From: Acholoe squamosa | Taxonomy: Eukaryota; Annelida; Polychaeta; Phyllodocida; Polynoidae | Direction: 5' to 3' | Assembly (NCBI GenBank): GCA_949317995.1 | Contig: OX439037.1 | Span: 16,666,324-16,730,323, forward strand | Length of the DNA: 64,000 nucleotides | In this document: one piece after another, positions 45,532-58,015 of the stretch | Layout of the letters: the number at the start of each line of letters is the position of its first letter | Numbering within the stretch: position 1 is the first letter of the stretch | Position numbers and translations under genes: made by a program | Notes under the pieces: generated by a model | What the model was told of the DNA's origin: nothing | The model's input: the letters and a program-made list of their open reading frames with translations, nothing else | Databases searched by the model: none

Positions 45532-48299
45532 TTCCATCCATCATAGTTACATAAATGTTAGTCCAATTATGACTGATGATAGTTTGATAGAGTTGACCAA
45601 ATTGTCAAAACGTGTCGATGAATTGTACACATTCACATGTAGATCTTGATTCTATCAGCAATTACTGAAAGTCAATTATTTATATAAGTCTTCTTATCTC
45701 TGATGATGTATGCTGAGCCATCTGAACGATCATAGATTACACAATTCTTCAACACAAAACTTGCATAAGAGATCTAAAACAGCAACTATCACCCACTTAA
45801 CCACGACCCATTAGTTTGCATTAAGGTTCAGGCACCGTGGTTGTCTTGATGCACCAAAGCAGCGATTAAACCATATTTGGTCACTGATTCTTACGAAATG
45901 GATTTGCAGATTATTACTGTGCTTTCTTAGCTTTTGGTGTTCATTAAGTAATTATATCTGATTAATCTTTGTCAATTATCATGGTGTTACTTTCTTAGTT
46001 TACACCTTCCTTTGACCATAATTATTAAGGAACTGATCGTTACTAAATAGATTTGCAGTTTGCTACTTTCTTTCGATGTTCATCACAAAATGATATCTGA
46101 CTAATTGGTGTCAATTACAATGGGTGGGGTTTTTAACCATTCAGGTACTCCAGAACTATGTCCCTTATTTGTCTTCGTGATGCAGCAGTGCAGTTAGGGT
46201 GGGTCTACCTATCAGCACTGCATTTGTGTATCACATAAATTCTGAAGGAGTGTCTTAACCCCAGGTATGGCATGATATTACAGGGACAGCCCATCCTTGC
46301 ATTGATTACGGCACCGATGGGCTTGATTGATGAATGCACTACTTCAAAGGGTTAATTCATCCTTGATTTTGACTTAAGATTATCAGTTAATAGACACGAT
46401 TCATGATCAGGAATCTTTGAGAAAATAAGCTCTAATGACTTGATTATGATACACAGAAGACTATTAATGGTTCTGATGTAGACTAGGTGTTAGATGATAA
46501 GTCAATTATGATCAGTACAGCTTATTTGGTTATCTAATTCTTAAGCCAATGGTGCAAATTACCTTTAGCAATTGTGTTTCTTTCAATTGTGCATTTCGGA
46601 TCTGAAAGGAAGGTTTGAAATGTCAGTGCAGTCTGCGGGAACCAATGTTAACACCCCTGGGTTAACACTCTTCAAATAGCGAGTATTTCGCCCAGTACAG
46701 CAGTGTTAGATGTAAGGTAGATTAACCTAAAGACGGCCGTTTCTGCACAGGTTTTCATTAAGTGATTTGTAATAGATAATATCTCTAAGACTATTGGTTC
46801 CTCAACCTTGCCAAAGGTACCCAATGAAAGATAATTGTTTGGACATTTGAACCAGTGATATTCTTTTTTAAATCAATGTATATATTTTATTACCAGTTTA
46901 CCACTATCCCTAAGGCCATTCCAGTTAGTCTAATTTCATCTTTCACTTTGCACCTTGAGACATCCACTTGATCCACACTCTTTAACTGGAGTTATTTTGA
47001 CTAAACCATCATTTCAAAAATGAATAAGGGCCTCGCATGAACATACAATAGAATGACATCATTAAAGCTAGTGCATAATTACGAAAATGTATGTCTTATA
47101 GTACCTTAGTTAGAATGATGAATTCAGACAACATTATGCCCATGGATCTCATCAAAATAAAGGTGTTAATCACAGATTTGCATTAAAGAGGCTTTGTTTC
47201 ATCTTCATTTGATAAACCTTTGATAAACATTATGATAACCCTGCCTTAGATTCTATTATCATGCTCTCTGGATCACAAAAATGTCTATACACAGTAATGA
47301 TACTAGTGATATTATGCAATGACAAATAATCAATATATTGCAGGAGATCATTCCATTGTGTACTACAACACCTCTTTTTCAATAGTATTAGGGTTCCAGA
47401 CCTACAGAATACATTCAAAAGTGAGAAAAATAGACAGGTTGACGACTCAAGGTATGTGGTCGTCTTTAGGTTAATCTACCCTAACTGAAACATGTAGATT
47501 GACTGAACTCTTCATATTTTATGTATCCATGCATGTATCAGAGGCTATTGGTCGACAGGCCTCTATTGGCATACACTGCCACTCTTCTAGCACCCACTTG
47601 CTAGAATAAAGTGCTCTGTGGATTTCATTATTTTCACATTAAAGGAATAATGTGAGCTCTCAGGCCAAGCTCTTGTGCTGATGTGTCTTAAATAGGTTGA
47701 AAATCATAGAAGTGAGCCAAATAGAATTCCGTGGCCATTTTGGGGGTCTCAGAAAAATCCTTGGAGTATCTCCAAGTTATTTCTTGTGCATAGGCATGCA
47801 TGGCAACGCATGCAACATAGATACCCTGGAAAAGTGTCCAGGCGAGTGACCATAGGGAGATATATTCCTTGTAGGCCTTCCAAATGTGTAGGAATAGCTT
47901 TTTGGTGCCTTGTTATATTGTTTTTCCTGTGGAACTGGGTTAAGTGGTTGGGTTCGTAGACATATAGCTATATTTTCTGGGCCTTTGCCTTAATTAAGGG
48001 TTGCCTTCCTACATGGTCTAGATTGGGTTTTCACTCAATTCTGGGTCCTAAAATATTTTTTCCTTGCTGTTGCACATAAAAGGGACACAGAGTATTACAG
48101 GCAAAAGTGATTATATATAAGACAATGCCCACGACATAAGCTTTCAGCTGGCATATAAGTAAAGTGGGGGAAAAATCTGTCTGTACCTTAGAATGACCAT
48201 TGAAAATACCTTGTAATCTTGAAAATGGTCACGTGCCCGGACATTTGCTTTACAGCCATAATAAATTTCCTCCCTGTTGATGCAAGGAAAAGCAATCAA
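45532..48299. other. Intergenic DNA
   Basis: No supported gene. Mostly AT-rich unique-looking sequence, with the diverged relative of the preceding element at about 46130-46360. Confidence 0.5.
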
Positions 48300-48985
48300 C
48301 AAAAATGGCTAGACCTGCAATTTTCATGGAGATCTAATGCTTATTTCTATATAAGCATTAGATTTCATCAACATGGCATGTTACTGAAAGGTCACTCGCC
48401 TGGACATGATTTCGCCCGGATAAAAAGGACTTCCAATACCTGCTACTACAAAGCATGGGCAGAAATGCACTATCCTTTACATTAGGCAGTTAGGGTTATG
48501 TGGAAGGGGGGGGGGGGTAAATGACTGACATAGTTAGGATAGTTAAATATATTTATCCTACACGGGAAGAGAATGAGTATTCATTTTTTCCGAGACAAGA
48601 AAAGTGACCAGAATCGCGATAAACCTTTATTAAAAGTATGCATGTTTTATGATAACAAAGACACATCTGACATTAATAAAAAGTTGATTTCTGTAATCTA
48701 CACATCAAAATGGTTCAGAACTGAGATGTTTGTGGAGATATGATGATTATTTCTGTAGGAAATTAAGCCCTCAACATGGCATGTTATTAAAAGGTCACTC
48801 GCCCGGACACGATTTCACCTGTACAAAAAGTGCTTCACATCCCTGCTATTAAAAAGCATGGGTAGTAATCCATTATTCTATACATTGGGTAGTTTGGTAT
48901 ATGTGAGGGGTAAATAAATGACATAGTTGGGATAGTTGAATATATTTATCCTACACAGGAGAGGAAGGAACATGATTTTTTGCCC
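48300..48985 (+). repeat. Diverged tandem duplication, about 403 bp period
   Basis: Matching blocks recur 403 bp apart: ACATGGCATGTTA at 48371 and 48774, then AAAGGTCACTCGCCYGGACA, then AAAGCATGGG, then GACATAGTTRGGATAGTT and ATATATTTATCCTACAC. The copies differ by many substitutions and by a G-run in the first, so this is older than the 360 bp duplication at 10621. Confidence 0.85.
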
Positions 48986-49436
48986 AGACAAGGAAAAAGT
49001 GGGTTTTTGCAAGGAAAATACTCATTACCCCCCTCACAGTGAAGTTTATGGAGAGAATCAATTTTTTTTCAGAATATGTTACCCCCCACCTGCAGAAACC
49101 CTTTTAATGCATAACTAAACACCATTTCACTTTTAGATATTTTCTGGGGGAGGCAAAAATAGGCCAAATCTTCGCAGAAACAAGCCACTTTACCAAAAGT
49201 ATAATGATTGAGAAAAATAGAAAAAATCCACACAGGAACACAATTTTTGGACCTATTTCATCACAAGACTCTGTATTCTACATAATTAAACTGGACAGCC
49301 ACATACCTAGTCCTAATTTCACCAAAAGAATATAAAAAATGTTCATTTTGTGTTTTTTCCGGGTCAAAAAGGGTCAATTTTAGCCACTTTTAATCCCCTG
49401 GAGCCCAAAATATCGACTTTAGACCAGTAAAACCCA
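48986..49436. other. Intergenic DNA
   Basis: No gene or clear repeat. Confidence 0.45.
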
Positions 49437-49838
49437 TATGTGACCCATCCTTACAAAATGGTTCGGAAGTCGCAGATAGAAAATATTTAGATATTGGCAT
49501 ATTCAAGAGCTTTCATTTGGTATATAACACTTGTATATTTGACCCAGGATGCCCTCTGGAGATCTTCTGCCAATAGCTTTAGTCAGATCAACCAAAAATC
49601 ATTTAAGCTGAGATAATCAACAAATTAAATATAATGTTTCATTAATCCAATATAATTCCTATGTAATTCTATATAACCACAGATTATAATTATAGCTATG
49701 TGTTTTGGGTATTTGTGGCTCAAATTTAGTTTAATTACCAAAGATTCTAAAAGACATCCACCCATATGTTAGAAAAATGCCAAAATGCCAATATTGAAAA
49801 ATCTGATATTTTTGACACTATACCACTTGGGTCACATA
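49437..49838. mobile_element. Possible 402 bp element with TATGTGACCCA termini
   Basis: TATGTGACCCA on the left is exactly mirrored by TGGGTCACATA on the right. Inner pairing is weak (AGATATTGGCATATT with AATGCCAATATTG). No target duplication defined. Confidence 0.5.
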
Positions 49839-50391
49839 TATGACATCAAGAACTCATTGAGCTTGATAAAATGAGCAAAAGAAAATAGTGAAAAAATCCA
49901 AATCCTAAGATCAGGGGCTTGGCGACCTCCAAAATTGCTATTTGGCCCACTTCTGTGATTTGTAAAAATGATATATTTGATTAAAGACACATGTAATACT
50001 TTAGGCTTTGTGATATTTTAGAACATGGGAAGGGTTTTGACTATAATTGAGTTTAAAGTGCACTCACCGGAGAAGCTAATGATTTGAATGTAAATTTAGA
50101 GGAAACTAACATCGGACTTCACTTTTTAGATTGCAGATCATTATGCATTGCCTTTTATCCACACCTATCATTTTTTACTAATGTTATCATGGGTTTAGGT
50201 GCACTAAGGGGGTTATTTCAAAAATCCTTTGACCTCACCAGTCATTGAAATTATTGAGTGCTCTAACTGATAGCTAAATAGCAGCCATTGTTTGCAGGTA
50301 CCTACCTCTGCATTACTACGACAGCTCTACTAAACCCTAAGTGATGACTACGTGAGAACGAATCATATACAATAGTCTGACATCACAAACT
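49839..50391. other. Intergenic DNA
   Basis: No gene or clear repeat. Confidence 0.45.
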
Positions 50392-50564
50392 CACTCAAAA
50401 CCTGGCAGTTCTCTGTATTGTCAGTATTGTCTTGCTGATGAAGGTCGTCAGGATGATGACTTAAAGTCTTCATTTTGACCACCTATAGTTGTTTTAGGTA
50501 TTGTCAACATGAGGACCTAAAGTCGCCACCACTGATTATTTTCGGAACTGCCAGGTTTTGAGTG
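50392..50564. mobile_element. 173 bp MITE with perfect 19 bp TIRs
   Basis: CACTCAAAACCTGGCAGTT at 50392-50410 is exactly mirrored by AACTGCCAGGTTTTGAGTG at 50546-50564. The interior has GTCATC and TTAAAGTC-like repeated blocks. No coding capacity; a target duplication is not obvious. Confidence 0.8.
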
Positions 50565-51589
50565 TATAGACACCAACTAGACAGTCAGATGGTCTCCTAC
50601 ATCTTGGTTGGAGAACAGTGTTAAACAAAAAGTGATATTGAAATTTCCGTGAAACATATTGTTGTTGTGGCAGCGTTACATTTGGTTGTTATTTCAATGT
50701 CAAGACTGCAAAAACACATCCCAGGAAATTTCCCCAATTCTATAGAGAGGCACGAAAGCTAAATATTTAGTAAATGACGAAAGCCTCTTGATGGTAACAT
50801 CATTATGTCATGGGTGAGAAGTTAAATATCCCCTTGTTCTCTACTTGTGTGAAGTATGGGACTTAGTTTGTTCAGCTAAAATAGATGGAATCTTTAAAAC
50901 CCACTTAAAACATCAATGATGTTTGTGGTTTTAGTGTATTTGATCTGAACTGGTTTTATTTGACTATTGCGTAGATGCACCCTATTTCATATTACAAGGG
51001 CAAATAAGGCGTCTTCTCAATTCATTGCAAGGGGATGTAGAACAGTTCGTGATAAGTGGCAGTATGGTAAAACAAGGAATCTCTGTGAAAATAATGACCG
51101 ATCACTGGCAACTTTGGTACAAAGAACCCGTCGTTACTTTAATGACACTTTTTTTTGCAGTGTAAATAAAGAGTGTTGAAAGTATTTTGCCCTGATCCTT
51201 GCATTTTCTTTTGGGGCAAATCTTGCTCTTCTCCATTGAGAACTGGAAAAGGATAGATGTTTGCTAGTCCTCCTCTCTGAATTTAGGCCTACATGTCAGT
51301 CCCCCCCTCTCTGTAGTTTTCCTCTCTCTATCCTGGCCTCCATAGCCTCTCTTGCTTATAGTCTTCTATCCCCTCTGCTCTGACCCAGTACGTACATATA
51401 CTGAGCCTTGAATCATTGTGTTAAGAACAACCATCTTTCAATAATGGTTCAGCATCTAACTGATCTTTCTTTAGGTCCCGAGATTACCTCCTCTCTCCTC
51501 CAGGGAAAAATAGGTCACGGATTATTTACTTGATCCGTGCATCATCTATTTTCTTTATACAATTCAAGGTCATGCATAAATTGTTGTTA
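50565..51589. other. Intergenic DNA
   Basis: No supported gene. The 70-codon frame at 50967-51179 has no recognisable motif. Confidence 0.45.
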
Positions 51590-51838
51590 CCGTAAAACCC
51601 ATGTATAAGGCGCACCCAGGCTTTATAGATGTGAGGCAAAAATGAAAATGTCATAACTTCTGTTCTAGTCGATAGATTCTCAAAACTCAAAAGGCAATCT
51701 CAGAGCCTGCCCACCCCTTTTTACCATTGTGCAAGGTCAGGGGAACATTGGGGAGATTTTAGAGAAAGAAACTCCGCCTAAATTATTCTGGTTCTGTAAG
51801 CCACTCCAGCGGCCCATCCTTGGTATAAGACGTGCCTT
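51590..51838. mobile_element. ATAAGGCGCACC-family repeat
   Basis: Begins TACCGTAAAACCCATGTATA then AGGCGCACCC, and ends GGTATAAGACGTGCC. The same kind of sequence, in reverse orientation, lies at about 36000-36280 (GGTGCGCCTTATAGG, GTGTGCCTTATAAGTAAGG), and a short piece is at 870-883. This family of uncertain class directly abuts the LINE reverse transcriptase, marking its truncated 5' edge. Confidence 0.55.
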
Positions 51839-53832
51839 AGAAAACTATAGGGGGGTAGCGGTGGCAGACTGTCTAAGCAAAGTATTCTGTAAGATCATTA
51901 ATGACAGAATTGTTGACTATCTGGAGGGGAAAGACTTCTGGAGTATAAATCAAAATGGCTTTAAGGAAAAGAGAAGAACAGAAGATAATATTATGATTCT
52001 CAACACTCTATTCAACAAATATGTTAAAAATCAAAAGGGCAGCCTCTACATAGCCTTTGTTGATTTTTCTAAATTCTTTGACTCAATAGACAGACCAGGC
52101 CTTTTCTACAAACTCCTAAAGGCAGGAATATCAGGTAACACATATCGAGTCATTAGAGCAGCCTATGACCGGAACAAGTATGCTATAAAAACTGACTGTG
52201 GCATAACTGAGAGCTTCATATCAACAACAGGTGTAAAACAAGGATGCAATCTTAGCCCTACTCTATCAAACCTATTTCAGAATGACCTCCATGAAATGTT
52301 TGACAAAAACTGTGACCCTGTTCATCTTGGTGATATATCTATGAATTCACTCTCATGGGCAGATGACTATGTCCTGATCTCCAGATCAGAAGCTGGCCTT
52401 CAGGAGAGTCTGAACAGGCTTGACAGATACTGCCAAATGTGGAAATTCTCAGTTAATACGAAGAAAACAAAAATTATGGTTTTGTCTCAAGCAAAGGAGA
52501 TGTCAACACAAATCTTTTTTCAAGATAATTTACTAGAATGTGTGTCCTCATATAAATATTTAGGTTTACTTCTATCTCGGGATGGGAGTCTAAAGAAAAT
52601 GAAATCAGAAAGGATTTTAAAGGCAAAGCGTGCACTATTCTCTATTAGACAAGCCTTGAGTACATCGCAGAATGTATCCACTAAATTGTTTATGTCCCTG
52701 TTTGACAAGCAGATCGACCCTATCCTTTTATACGGATGCCCAGTATGGGGTATGCCATCTAGCAACTGTTCTATATCTATAAGTGGATCTGAGGTAAAAT
52801 CAAAAAGAGATCTGTTAGCACTATTTAAACTGTTAGGTGTCGAGGATATAAACATATTATCTTGTAGATTCTATAAGAAGACACAGGTAGCTTATGTGAC
52901 TCTAGCCAATATTTGTGACAAAATCAAAATCCTGTCTGCGTACAGAAAGCAACCGGTAACTCTTATAATTGAGAACTTAACCTCTGAAGGCGTCAGAAAG
53001 GCCTGTCCGGTAGAAGTGTTTTACTCTACAAGTTGCAAGTTTGCTCTGGGTATATCAAAATATGCAAGTACTACTCTTGCACTAGGCGAGTTAGGGAGAT
53101 TTCCTATTGAATCCAAAATAATATTCTATATTGGCTGAGGCTTGAGCATGGATCGAAAAACCCTATTCTAAATGAGGCCTTCTCTACCATGAAGAGTGAA
53201 AACCACCAATGGCTTAAAGATATCCAATACCTCTAGTTTAAAATCGGTTGTAAGAATGTCTGGCTCGATCCTTATGTTTGGTCAAAGTCCTCACTCAAAA
53301 ACAATATAAAGAGAAGGTTAAATGATGCACATATATTCAGAAACACAACCAGTACATTGATAACCCAGAGAATACTAGCAAGTGTAGAATTATCAAGATG
53401 TGTAAAGATGATCTCAATGACATTTATGAAGAGCGTGAATACCTAACGCATACAGAATCACCTAAAATTAGAACCATTATTGCTAAACTCCGGACTGACA
53501 ATAACTGTACACTTGACAGCCTGGCAAGAAGATATAGAGGAAAGAAACCTGTCAATTCTAAGTGCACATTCTGTAATGCTGTGCAAGATGTCAATCATGT
53601 CTTTTTACATTGTAACATGCCCGAGATGAGAAACGCACGGTCAGTGTTTGAAACAAAATACCTCAAGTTCGTTGATTACTATAAAAGACACGATGACACT
53701 AGGAAACTTTCTCAAATACTAGCAGTGGCCCCATATTGCAAATCATCTAAAAGGCCAGGGGCTGTGAACTGTATATACTCATATATAAAATCTGTCTACA
53801 ACATTGTAAATGAAAACCTGGTGCTGACATAA
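51839..53832 (+). pseudogene. LINE reverse transcriptase pseudogene
   Basis: The translated product would copy the element's RNA into DNA at the target site. Visible landmarks in order are ENYRGVAV (start of the fingers), NGFKEKRRTEDNI, LYIAFVDFSKFFDSIDR (first catalytic aspartate block), TGVKQGCNLSPTLSNLF, and SWADDYVLIS with the catalytic ADD at 52359-52367. The first frame stops at 53138. Homology then continues through further stops and a frame change (WLKDI, LITQRILASVELS) into the frame at 53398-53832. That last frame carries a C-x2-C-x7-H-x4-H-x2-C-like zinc motif (KCTFCNAVQDVNHVFLHC) and ends in TAA. The upstream codons at 51729-51838 belong to another repeat and are not part of the enzyme. 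Clearly inactive. Confidence 0.88.
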
Positions 53833-53882
53833 GTGTACCTGTACATTAGTCAATAAAGCCATCTTGAATCTTGAATCTTGAA
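51839..53882 (+). mobile_element. 5'-truncated, degenerate non-LTR retrotransposon (LINE)
   Basis: The reverse transcriptase part starts abruptly in mid-domain. After it come a connection region and a C-terminal zinc-binding segment, then a short 3' UTR with AATAAA (53852-53857) and a tail of the heptamer CTTGAAT in about three copies. A tail of short repeats rather than poly(A) is typical of CR1, L2 and related LINE clades. No endonuclease domain is present upstream, as expected for 5' truncation. The family assignment within the Jockey/CR1/L2 group is inferred. Confidence 0.85.
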
Positions 53883-56800
53883 AATACACGGGGTATTACA
53901 GTATTTGCTGTGTTTGTGGACATGTAAAATACTGCCAAATTAAATCTCAAACTATAAGATCTAATCATGATATCAGCCAGGAGGAAACATAGTTCCCCTC
54001 GTGAAATATACCTTGTTTTAGAGCCCTACAACAAATTAAGTATAAATATTGTCCGTTTTTATTATAGGAATCCAAACATAGTTGGTCATCGTATAAATCC
54101 TAGAACTGTTATTATCAAATTGAACCTGCCTGGATTAATCAAGTCAAGACATATGACCCGTAACTGGTCCCATTGTGTTGGCAGCCATCTTGTCCGCCAT
54201 TACTGTATTAGCCGCCATTTTGGTTGGACTTTGCTTGTTCCTTCCGATTCACTTCCCCTAGTGACCCACCAGGGCGTGTCAGCAGTAAGTCAGTACATTC
54301 TTGAACAATGTCGTTGAAAGAAAAAGAAACATCTTATGGCTGTCGCCTTTCGCACAAAACCCTAAAAAAAGAGAAACCTGTATGTATCACATTGAGCATG
54401 ACCTTGAAGCTCATTTGTTCTTATGTCCATTTTTGTTGTCATCGTGGAGTATTGTGTTTTGATGTCACCGAGAATACGAAAGCACAAATAAATGCATTGC
54501 CATTTTCAGTTCATTTAACTCCACTACTACAGTCAGTCTGACGTTGTAATCAACCTTGCAGACCCCTTAATGCAATAATACAAGAATCTGTTCATACCTT
54601 ACACCTACAAGACTACCCACTGCCACTATTAGACTTCTATTTACAATCCAAGTACCCCTATAAAGCCATACTCAGGGCTCATTGTTGACTTAACGTCCTA
54701 ACGTCATGTCAACATAGAACACCTACACTGCCACCTACTGGCCAATCACAACTTCCTGACATGCGCACTGACCATTTCCGGTCACTCCATGGTGGGGTTT
54801 TTCACTGTACATGTAAAACCTATGTATGGCAGGGCTTATGGATTATACATGATAATGGATTAAGTTTTCTGGACTTCAAATTGGATTAACCAATAGCTGC
54901 TTGGGTTTTTGTAGAAAAGGACTAACTGAGGATAGCATTTATCATAATGAAGGGCTTCAGGGATATAGCCAGCAGGGCAGCAGTCAGGAAAAAATCGTAA
55001 GTACCAGACTAGAGGATCCATTTTCACTTCATTCCCTGCTTTGAATTATGATATTCTTTTCACAGAATTAGGTAGAGCCGTCATAGCAGTGAGGCAGCTA
55101 ACGTAGACCCAATAAATAGTGTCACCATAACTCTGCCATGATGGAGTCAAAAATCATAATTGTGACATTGGGAGAGACTACAATTAAGAAGCATTTCCTA
55201 CAAAAAGGCGCTCGCCCATGCCTCCCCTTGTATGGAAACAAATATCATACACCACTGAGGGATATTTCTCTGGAGGTCGTCATTTCCTAACATACTACGA
55301 CTGCACCCTCCAAGTCATCCTGAACTTATTATTATAGGAAAAGCATTCAGAATGTGCAATCCCAGGGATGTGAGTGATTGTAGATCATTACGAAATGACG
55401 CCCTGTGTGACTGTCACTGTATAATCTAAATGTATTCTGAGCATGGTCAAAGTGAAAGTGCTCTTCTGCATGTGTTCCATCAAGAATATTCCACACAATT
55501 TCCCAATATCTTTATGCACTGTGAATATATGGCAAGTGTTACCCATGCCTCCATGTTGAACCTGATGAAGTCCAAAAGGATCAACATCATGAAAAAGGGA
55601 GTTCAAAGTGAGGTGCCGCTAGAATTACACCCACCCCAACCCTCCATACAAAGCTAAGGTTCTTCTGACTGTCCTAGTATATTGTCTTTAAGTTAATATG
55701 CATAAGTGCACATTCCTCTCCAGTTTAAGCTTTAATTGACATGTTTAGTGAGTGTAATTGGGTTAGTATTGTGAACCAGATAAGTAGGGTATGTTGTATC
55801 CATGCATTAGCACCTGGGTATACCAATACAAGGCACTATAATCAGGGAATAGCTTTGGGGGTAATGGGGGGGGGGGTTGGTGAGGAATGGGAGCTAGGGG
55901 GTGAAGTGGTGGCAGGTTATTGTAACTTAATCATGTCAGGCCAAAGAGAGAGAGATGAGGGAAGAAGCCTCAGATTCCTATTCTGAACATTCCCCCTACT
56001 TCAGCAACAAGTTCCACCCAGGACCTACAGGATCTACCCATGAACAACTCGCAATGAGGGGATTTTGAATTGTTTGATTAGTTGATAGGATATATTATAT
56101 TCTGTGACCAGATAAAACTGATATCAGAGTTTACAGTGACAATGCCAGCTAGCTTGAACCAGGTGGCAAACATGAAATGCCCTTTAATTTTGTGTATAGT
56201 TATTATGCTAACTATGGGGCATATGTGACACCAGTAAAACTTTTAAGGACTTCCTACTCATGCTCCATGTTACCTCAGGTTACGTAGACGTTGATAGGAC
56301 AAAAGAATAAGAAGACTGTGAACTTTTCTGAACGAGCCATCATTATATTCTTACATCTTTCATCTTTGGTGCATATCACTGAACGCAAAAAGGGTTCTAG
56401 CTTGGCCCAAAAGAACCTCTTTCTCGAATACAGTGAAAATAAGAAAGTAAATATCATACCTACTTGCCAGAGATTTTCTTCAGCCATGTCATCAAATACC
56501 CGTATGTTTAGGGCTATATTTGCCTAGTTTTAGGCCTAATGCTTTTAGCCGCATTGTCGTCAATCTCTTAGCTGTGGGCCACCCACAGTAGGGGACAGGG
56601 GATTGATACAGCCATGTCCTTAAGGCCATGGTGTATTTATCGAGGTAATCTGTTAAAATGTGTGTTTAGGGTGGGAACTTGATTAATGTGGGTGAATATT
56701 TGTATAGACATGGAATCATATGTTTGGCAGGCAATTAGCTCTTTGCCCCTTAAGAATGGCATTATGGCTCAGGAGGGTATTTCACAGCAATGTTAATTAG

Positions 56801-57149
56801 CATTATTATGAAATGTCCCCCAGGGCGCATGTCCATTAGTCACTATGATGCCAAACGCAGTGCTGGAGACTCATTTTGAAGCATCACTACGACCCTTGGG
56901 GGTCAGCCTGATTATCCAATATGTCCGCCATGTGGATATACAGTAAAGTACTTATAATTCTGAAATACAGTTGTACCTGCTTTAGGTATAACACCAAGCA
57001 TAATGCAAACCAGTGGGCAAAATGGTTGATGCTACATGTGCCTTGTCACGATAGCTGTTAACAGGTTGAGGGCCATTAATTGTTCTAGATTATTACATTG
57101 ATTGGGTCATTTATTGTTGGGAAGGTGATGTACAATGATTCATAAAGAC
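53883..57149. other. Intergenic DNA
   Basis: No supported gene. Frames at 53967-54317 and 56291-56527 have no motifs. A copy of an ACTACGACTGCACCCTCCAA motif near 55295-55315 recurs in diverged form at about 6640-6670 and 7245. G-rich DNA lies at 55856-55905. Confidence 0.5.
55856..55905 (+). other. G-rich tract, potential G-quadruplex
   Basis: Several G-runs (a GGGGG run, a run of 10 or more G, GGG, GGGGG) separated by short spacers satisfy the common quadruplex pattern. No gene or promoter is adjacent. Confidence 0.5.
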
Positions 57150-57262
57150 AATAGACAACTCTTTCTTCATATCCTGACTGTCTGTTTTCTATAATTACTT
57201 AGATGCCTTCCTACATTAGAGAACAACAGACAGTCTCGGTGTGAAGAAAATCGTTGTCTATT
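57150..57262. repeat. 113 bp inverted repeat
   Basis: AATAGACAAC, TTCTTCATATC and GACTGTCTGTT on the left face AACAGACAGTC, GTGTGAAGAA and GTTGTCTATT on the right. Spacer of about 40 bp. A MITE-like hairpin just upstream of the SANT gene region. Confidence 0.8.
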
Positions 57263-57599
57263 CTCTAAACAGGACTGTATAGGGATATCTTTCAGGCATG
57301 TATCCTATGAAGCCAAACTAATAATGCATGAATACTGCCTTAGGAATAACCTTTCTTACGTATAAAGAATGCAAACGAGCATATCAGGAAGGCGATAAAT
57401 TTATTTTTCATACTCATAACATTAACAGACAGTAGTTTGCCTCAAGTGCCGTGAAAGTCAAAGTCTCAGAGACAAGCGTTATTTTTATAACTTCATTTCA
57501 AATGATTTCCTGTGAAAGAAATCACATGATCATTCTGTCTCAGTTAGTCAATTTTAGTGCAAGTCATGTTTTGACCGTGCGAAGCCACATGATTAGCAA
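57263..57599. other. Intergenic DNA upstream of SANT gene A
   Basis: No gene seen. Base composition shifts toward more CpG at its right edge. Confidence 0.5.
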
Positions 57600-57994
57600 G
57601 ATGCCATAGCGTCGTTTTCAAGCGCCCCGGCGCTCATTGATTTGGCGGCCTTATTACCCCCGGCGCTTATTTATAATACAGGAGGTCGTTACACAATGAA
57701 AGAGGACTTGTTATGATGCTTCCTCGTACATGGGCGAGAAAAGATACGAGCATTTTTCACACCCGTTACACAATACGTTCTGCCTTTCCCGAGCGAGTCT
57801 CGTACCCGAAACGAGACGAGGAAAGTAATCGTCGTTCCGATTTCCTCGTAAGAGCAACAAGGGTTCAGCACAGCGAGAAAAAAGTGCGGGACACCAGCGA
57901 AACTTGACCTATATACTGCTGAACGTCACTTCCGGGTAGTCCACCGCCGCCAAAACAAAGAACGGTGGAGATTTACTCGACTGCGGCTTGCACC
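57600..57994 (+). promoter_or_regulatory. CpG-rich promoter and 5' UTR of SANT gene A
   Basis: CpG-rich compared with the depleted flanks. It contains two direct copies of CCGGCGCTYATT (about 57628-57640 and 57660-57672), two copies of CGAGAAAA (57735-57742 and 57874-57881), several CTCGTA and CGAGAC pieces, a TATA-like CTATATA (57909-57915) and an ETS-type CACTTCCGG (57927-57935). The ATG follows at 57995. The octamer CGAGAAAA recurs near gene B. The promoter call rests on composition and position; the transcription start is not defined. Confidence 0.6.
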
Positions 57995-58015
57995 ATGTAT
58001 TTCGACGAAACACAG
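57995..58015 (+). CDS. SANT gene A exon 1
   Basis: Encodes MYFDETQ; donor CAG|GTAATT, phase 0. ATG context CACCATGT has C at -1 and A at -3. Gene B has a tiny first exon of the same kind ending in Q. Confidence 0.7.

Noticed and set aside
51729..51838. The 5' part of the long reverse transcriptase frame.
   Set aside because: These codons come from the adjoining ATAAGGCGCACC repeat and have no reverse transcriptase similarity; the enzyme begins near ENYRGV.
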